This document shows positions 59,401 through 64,000 of a stretch of 64,000 bases of DNA, in pieces. Source of the DNA: Asterochloris sp. CNOR1 (lineage: Eukaryota; Chlorophyta; Trebouxiophyceae; Trebouxiales; Trebouxiaceae). The position numbers were made by a program, and so were the translations under genes. Within the stretch, counting starts at the first letter, position 1. Each line of letters opens with the position of its first letter. The DNA is taken from assembly GCA_963969365.1 (NCBI GenBank), contig OZ017749.1, forward strand, positions 3,100,001 to 3,164,000, in the 5' to 3' direction. The notes beneath the pieces are model-generated. The model ran no database searches, was not told the DNA's origin, and worked only from the letters and a program-made list of their open reading frames with translations.

Positions 59401-60381
59401 CCATTCCACTGAGCAGTTGTCAGGCAAGGTCTGGCAGCAGGGTCATATCAGCACCGCTGAGAAGCACTGCAGAGACGCCCATCTGGACCAGTGCCCTCCC
59501 AATGCAGGTTGCGTTGGAGGTCCACAGTGTGACAGGCAGCAAGCCCTTCCAGCCCCAGCAGGTGCACCTGCGTCTGACCTCGCAGCAATCCGGGGCTGCA
59601 GCCTTCTTTGCCGGGAAGCCTGCCAAGGATGCGCCGGGCAAGTTCACCTTCAGCGTCACATCCGCTAGCATCGACAAGCAGATGCTAGGCCCGCAGGTCG
59701 GTGCAACTGGGCACGCAGATTAGGCTGTTTGCTGCCCTTTGTCTGTCTGGTCTGTGTGGTGCCTCTGTCAGCTCAATGAAGGCCACCGTCCCCTGCAGGG
59801 CGGCATCTTTGCTGCAGATGTCCTGGTGGGGGACAGCGGCATTGCCAACCCCATCGCCTGGCGCATTGTAAGCAGCCTGGCTGTCAAGCACAAACCCATG
59901 GAGGATGGCTCCCAGCCAGCAGCTCCTGGCAAGCTGGCTGCCTATGCACAGTTTGCCACCAAGCCCACCATCGTGCACATCCAGCGGCAGCCTGACAAAA
60001 GGGCTCCGCTGGCCTTGTCCCTGCTGTTTGCGGGGCTGACTCTGACGCCGCTGCTGGTGCTCACCTGGATGCTGGGCCAGCTGGGTATTAACTTCAAGGT
60101 AAGTACTAGGTGTGCTCCGCCTCTGCCTGACTTGCACTGCAGACAAGGGCTGAATTGGTGCCTCATCTTTGCAGGCCTTTCCATCATCAGGCCCAGCAGC
60201 ACTATGTGCCGGCAGCTTCCATGCAGGGATTGCTGCCATCCTGGTGCTGTATGCTTTGTTCTGGTTCCGGCTTAACCTGCTGCAGACACTCCCCCTTCTA
60301 GCAGGTCTTGGCGTGTTCACAACAGTGGTAGGCTACAGAGCGCTGTCCCATCTATCGGACAACCGCCAAAAATCTGCATGA
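56415..60381 (+). CDS. RPN2: ribophorin II, oligosaccharyltransferase subunit (RPN2/SWP1)
   Basis: The putative start (56415) gives a signal peptide, MSCRFILLLGLLLGCVSCQA, then exons follow to TGA at 60379-60381. The N-terminal half is alpha-helical repeats of the ribophorin II kind (ALTAAEALGFSQEIPKEGLC; FHGIGTLAALKAHGLL; FQAAR.. AALAYATLASARKLGVSLS-like region near 57560). The middle is beta-rich (DKVVVLVTDLAGSPIDGASL; GGIFAADVLVGDSGIANPIA; KPTIVHIQRQPDKRAP). Three C-terminal membrane helices follow: LALSLLFAGLTLTPLLVLTW, FHAGIAAILVLYALFWFRL and LLAGLGVFTTVVGYRAL, with a short basic tail. Size, order and the three tail helices match RPN2, which stabilises the OST complex for N-glycosylation in the ER. 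The junction after the signal-peptide exon was not resolved: the frame meets a stop at 56499-56501, so an intron must start before it. Convergent with the next gene, stops 126 bp apart. Confidence 0.85.
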
Positions 60382-60506
60382 CAGTGAACACTGCGCCAGA
60401 CTTTTCGTCAGACACTGAGAAAGTTGAAAGGAGGAGGGGCAGGCAGCCAGACAGACCTGGAAATCCTGCCGATATGATTCATTTCATTGCACTGCACTGA
60501 GGCAAA

Positions 60507-63353
60507 TTAGTCTGGAATGGGTTCCCTCTTGGGCAGCATGCCAGTGCTGAAGCCAAAGGGCACCATGACATGCTCGCCATAGCCAGCTTTGGGGTCTTTG
60601 TTGCTGGGGTCCATGTCTTCCTCAATTGCACGATGCAACGCCATAGTAGTCCGCCCAACATCCCCTGTGTAGATCTGGTCACCGTCCCATCTGGTGACCC
60701 CTCTCACAGGCATGCTGCTGCCTGCCATGAAGACCTCTCGTGCAGCTTTCGCTTCCTCCACCGTAAATTTGCGCCGGGAGATCCTGTCTATGCTAGGCAT
60801 GTCTATGGTGCCCATGTACTGCAGCAGTACAAAGGGGCAGTGGGCAGCAGCATCAAAGCACAGCAATGAGTTGCTGCATGCACTACTGTAGGCGGCAGAG
60901 GGGATGTGCATGTCCAGCACCATGATCAAGCATGGAGGCACAGTGCTGTGGTCACGGAGTATGGAATAGTTCAGAGCCTGTGGCACACTTAAAGGACGGT
61001 GGTTGCCATTGTTGCCTTACCATCCAGCAGCATGCAAGCCAGAAGGGCAGCCCAGGCCAACGCAGGCTCACCTGCGGTACAACTTCTATGAGACGCTCCA
61101 TTGTCACGCCGCGCAGAGTGGTGTCCTCTGGGGGCACCTGAAGGGCAGCTATGGGCGTGTCAGCATGCAAACTGGCAGCACCAGGCCAAGGTTGCCCAGT
61201 GAAGGATGGATGCTCTGAAACAACCCCAACTGCTATGCTGCATGCTACAGAAATCTGAAGGTCTGACTGTAGTGAGTTGTAGTGACTGGGTGTAGACAAG
61301 CACAACAAGGTGCCCCTGCAGGCATCAACGGCGGTGCGCTCACCACCATCTCATTGTCATGGGTGATGATGCCAATGTTGGCAGTGGGACCCTCTGCGAC
61401 ATAGCCCTCTGAATCCAGGAAGACGCCCTGCAGGCAGGCACCATTCGCTGGGAAGCAGACCTGGCAAGCAAGCCTTGCAGCTGCTTGCTGCAGGCTGGCC
61501 CTCAGGTCGCATAAAGCACACTGTCACCCAGGCTGCTGCACATGACAACATGTGCCAGCAGGGGAGACGCCACACAAGAGGCGTGCAAAGCAGTCACTGC
61601 ACACAACAGCCCCGCTTTCCCCCATTCCACCTCTTACAGGGTCTGGCACCCAAACTCACTCAGGTGGGGGCCCTTCATGAGCAGATCACGTCGGCAGCCC
61701 ACCTGGTCATAACCAGCATCCTCGGCATCCATCTGGCACAGGACATTGGGCAGGTAGTTGACAGACTTGATGTTGGTGTAAAAGATCGGGTTAATGGGAA
61801 CAGGGGAGGTTTTGACAGAGATGCCCTGCGTGGGGTCGGGGAAGGCCTCATCCTTAGTGTACACCACGCAGTAGAAAGCAGGAGCCATGCACTCCTTGGG
61901 GGACAGTCCAAACCCGCCACGCCCTGCTGAGAGCCAGTAGCGCACATACCCTGCAGAGCCCAGGGAGGGAGAGGCCTGAGCAGAGTTGAGCTGGCTGTTG
62001 AGAGATCCAACACTCTGCCTGCAGGCTGCAGCAATGCCTCAGCAGGGCTCTGGTGCCTGGCAGCAGCAATCCACAGTTGTGTCCAAGTGGCCATGACCGT
62101 CCATCATGATGCAGCAGCTGCCAATTGAGGTGCCAACCTTAGAACCTGTGCACTCAAGCATGAGGTGGCACTCTGCATCTTCAAACCCCACCAGTAAAAG
62201 CGCCCCCGATGGCGGCAGTCTCGATGATGATGCGCGCTAGCTGGTCCAGGGAATAGGGCAGGGCCAGCCCTGCGCGGTAGGCTGAGTGCAGGAAGCGGTC
62301 CAGGTGGCGGTCCAGCAGGTACAGCGCCCCATGTGCAATGATGGCTGTGTCAAAAATAGCATGGCCGCGATGCGCCTGCAGGTTTGCCAAGGACATGCAG
62401 GGCAAGTGGCCGGGAGGGGCGGGGCCGTACTGCCTAAGGGCGGCGCGCAGCACCTTCAGAAGATGATGTGAGCAACAGGGGGATTTGCCATCCATGAATG
62501 GCGCTGTACCTGCCAGCTCAATGGTTGTGTGTCCCCAGCTCAGCTCACCATATGGTCGTCAATGGGCAGTACCATCAGCGGGGGCTCTGTTACGATGCCC
62601 CCAATCTCGCTGCTGTAGAAGGCTTTGTAGTGCAAGTTGCCATAGCTGTGCATGTTATTATGCATGAATTCCACCACCTGCAGGCAATAACAGCAAGGTT
62701 GCCAGCAAAGGGGCCAGGCCGGCTGCATGAGGCTGCCTCACCAGCAGAGCAGTAGAGGGAGCTGTGCAACAGCAAAGCGAACGCTGACTGTGCACAAGTG
62801 CACCAAGTCTAGGCCTTGTAGCAGGGCTGGCACCTCCTGGATGCCCATCACAGGGGTGGGCCAGGTGTGTGGCGCAAACTCCTCCTGTGTGGTCACCACC
62901 ACATCGGCCTCTCCCTCCTCCCCATCCTCAAGCTGGTCCTCATTGGCATTGCCAGCCTGCATGTGCTGCCGTTGTCAGGTGAGGATGCATCTACCAGCTA
63001 ACCCAGCCGCTCTGGCTGATGGCCTGTTGCGCACGCACTGGAAAGGCTCCGGCCTGATCCAGCTCCTCTTCATTGTCATCATCCAGCTCTCTGTCAATAC
63101 CTCCATTTGGGGTGCCAGCTGATCTGTGATCTGGCTGGTCTGCAGTGTGATCTGCAGCCTTTGCAAATGCAGCCCAGCTGCGCTTCCTGGAGGGCTGCCG
63201 GCGTGTTTGGCTCCAGGCTGCTCTTTGCAGTGCCTCCTGGTGCCTACAGTGGCCCTGCCGCCCAGTCACATGCCGGCTGCTGAGGGCTGGCGGTGCTGAA
63301 GGCCTCACGCTACCATGCAAGGAGCATCTAAAAGTGCAGCCGGCTGCCGACAT
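60507..63353 (-). CDS. class IV PLP aminotransferase, plant D-amino-acid transaminase type
   Basis: The start at 63353 gives an Arg/Ser-rich N-terminus (about 80 residues) that looks like a transit peptide, then an acidic linker. The catalytic part matches plant D-amino-acid transaminase/aminodeoxychorismate lyase (Arabidopsis DAT1 type): YSSEIGGIVTEPPLMVLPID, then DHM, HRGHAIFDTAIIAHGALYLL, LDRHLDRFLHSAYRAG, YVRYWLSAGRGGFGLS, NIKSVNYLPNVLCQMDAEDA (contains the PLP-binding Lys), GVFLDSEGYVAEGPTANIG, LRGVTMERLIEVVP and GSSMPVRGVTRWDGDQI, ending REPIPD at TAA 60507-60509. Fold-type IV enzymes of this branch transfer amino groups from D-amino acids or make p-aminobenzoate for folate; which one cannot be settled here. 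Divergent from SAS10 with only 91 bp between starts. Confidence 0.9.
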
Positions 63354-63444
63354 GCTCAGCGCACTTGCTTAGATGGTGTCATGTAGGCTGCTGACAATAA
63401 CCATATTTCTCGAGCTGCTGGCTGCGCCAGATCTCATTCTGCCG
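63354..63444. promoter_or_regulatory. 91-bp bidirectional upstream region, aminotransferase / SAS10
   Basis: The shortest divergent gap in the window. It contains no TATA box and is less GC-rich toward its middle (cgagctgctgg flanked by tatttct). Either both transcripts have very short 5' UTRs or they overlap. Confidence 0.4.
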
Positions 63445-64000
63445 ATGGCTAGAAGAGCTGGCAGCAAGATGAAACAGGCCCCTGCCCACAAGGGGCTGCC
63501 TGAGGAGATGGAGGATGAGATTGATGCCTTCCACAAGAGCAAGGACATTGTCAGCCTCGACCCAGAGGCAGACACCTCTGTAAGTCACAGCACAGGGCCT
63601 GCCACCCTGCAGGAAAACTTTTTGCACTGCAGCTCAGCTCTGCCTGCACCTGCAGGACTCTGAGGCTGAAGATGATGCTGAGGGCCTGTACGACATTAAC
63701 TCGGACAAAGACTCCCTTGGAGACAGTGAGGATCAGGACAGTGAGGGCGGCAGCGGCAGGCTGGCCAAGCGTGAGTGCCAACCGCTATATGGTTGTCCTC
63801 CTCTCTTGCTTGAGCCTGATGCTGAAGTCAAGCATGAGCAGCGTCTGCCCTCCTCACAAGCTTGAGGCCAAGGGCCAAGCATGGGCGCCAGCTGCACACA
63901 TGCGTGCTCCTCTGTTCAGCCCAAGCCCAGAGCTGAGGATCGCATGACCCCTACCCTGCAGTCAAGCGGGTGGAGAAGGCCATCCGTGCCAAGGTGCAGC
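63445..64000 (+). CDS. UTP3: SAS10/UTP3-like small-subunit processome protein, 5' part
   Basis: Exons 63445-63579, 63656-63770 and 63962 to the window end join in phase. The N-terminus has MARRAGSKMKQAP, then the family signature MEDEIDAFHKSKDIVSLDPE, where DEIDAFHxxKDxV is characteristic of SAS10/UTP3 (THALLO in plants). A strongly acidic stretch follows (DSEAEDDAEGLYDINSDKDS), and the last visible exon begins the next helical part (KRVEKAIRAKVQ). SAS10 belongs to the U3 processome, which trims 18S pre-rRNA in the nucleolus. The Sas10/C1D and C-terminal domains lie outside the window. Confidence 0.85.

Overview
This looks like nuclear genomic DNA of a green alga, most likely a trebouxiophyte or close chlorophyte relative. 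The evidence is spliced genes with many short GT-AG (and some GC-AG) introns ending in tgcag, a TGTAA polyadenylation signal after the first gene, plastid genes with transit-peptide-like N-termini (starch synthase, beta-carotene hydroxylase, a PAO-type Rieske oxygenase), and a receptor-like TKL kinase of a type common in these algae. No tRNA, rRNA, CRISPR or transposon was recognised. Gene models were assembled by eye from exon reading frames, splice sites and family similarity. Junctions given as coordinates were phase-checked; other exons are approximate.

Layout: CLC chloride channel, 3' part (+, 1-2438); seven-exon orphan protein with a possible PH-like C-terminus (-, 2822-6100); NEPRO/DUF4477-like nucleolar protein (-, 7480-9856); tandem two-domain SnoaL/NTF2-like protein (+, 10051-13689); membrane TKL kinase (+, about 14042-18350); LEA-like hydrophilic protein (+, 19492-23192); CEP120/UNI2-like centriole protein (-, 23267-27987); CS-ankyrin-TPR protein (+, 28128-31850); 29-residue ankyrin-type repeat gene with one in-frame stop (+, 32315-33424); secreted alanine-rich low-complexity protein (-, 34268-37361); DNA polymerase kappa with RanBP2 and UBZ-like zinc fingers (-, 37850-43499); soluble starch synthase (-, 43992-48158); an unresolved stretch (48159-51088); PAO/PTC52-like Rieske oxygenase (-, 51089-53703); beta-carotene hydroxylase (+, 53896-55506); ribophorin II (+, about 56415-60381); D-amino-acid/branched-chain-type class IV aminotransferase (-, 60507-63353); and the start of SAS10/UTP3 (+, 63445 to the window end).

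The genes are mostly unrelated housekeeping functions, as expected in a eukaryote. Several divergent pairs share very short upstream regions: CEP120/CS-ANK-TPR (140 bp), aminotransferase/SAS10 (91 bp), NEPRO/SnoaL (194 bp) and Rieske oxygenase/beta-carotene hydroxylase (192 bp). The last pair joins two plastid iron oxygenases of pigment metabolism. The points most worth checking are recurrent GC-AG introns (three in one gene), duplicated splice acceptors and exon starts, the silk-like alanine-rich secreted protein, the CS-ankyrin-TPR fusion, and the tandem SnoaL protein with an LEA-like tail.
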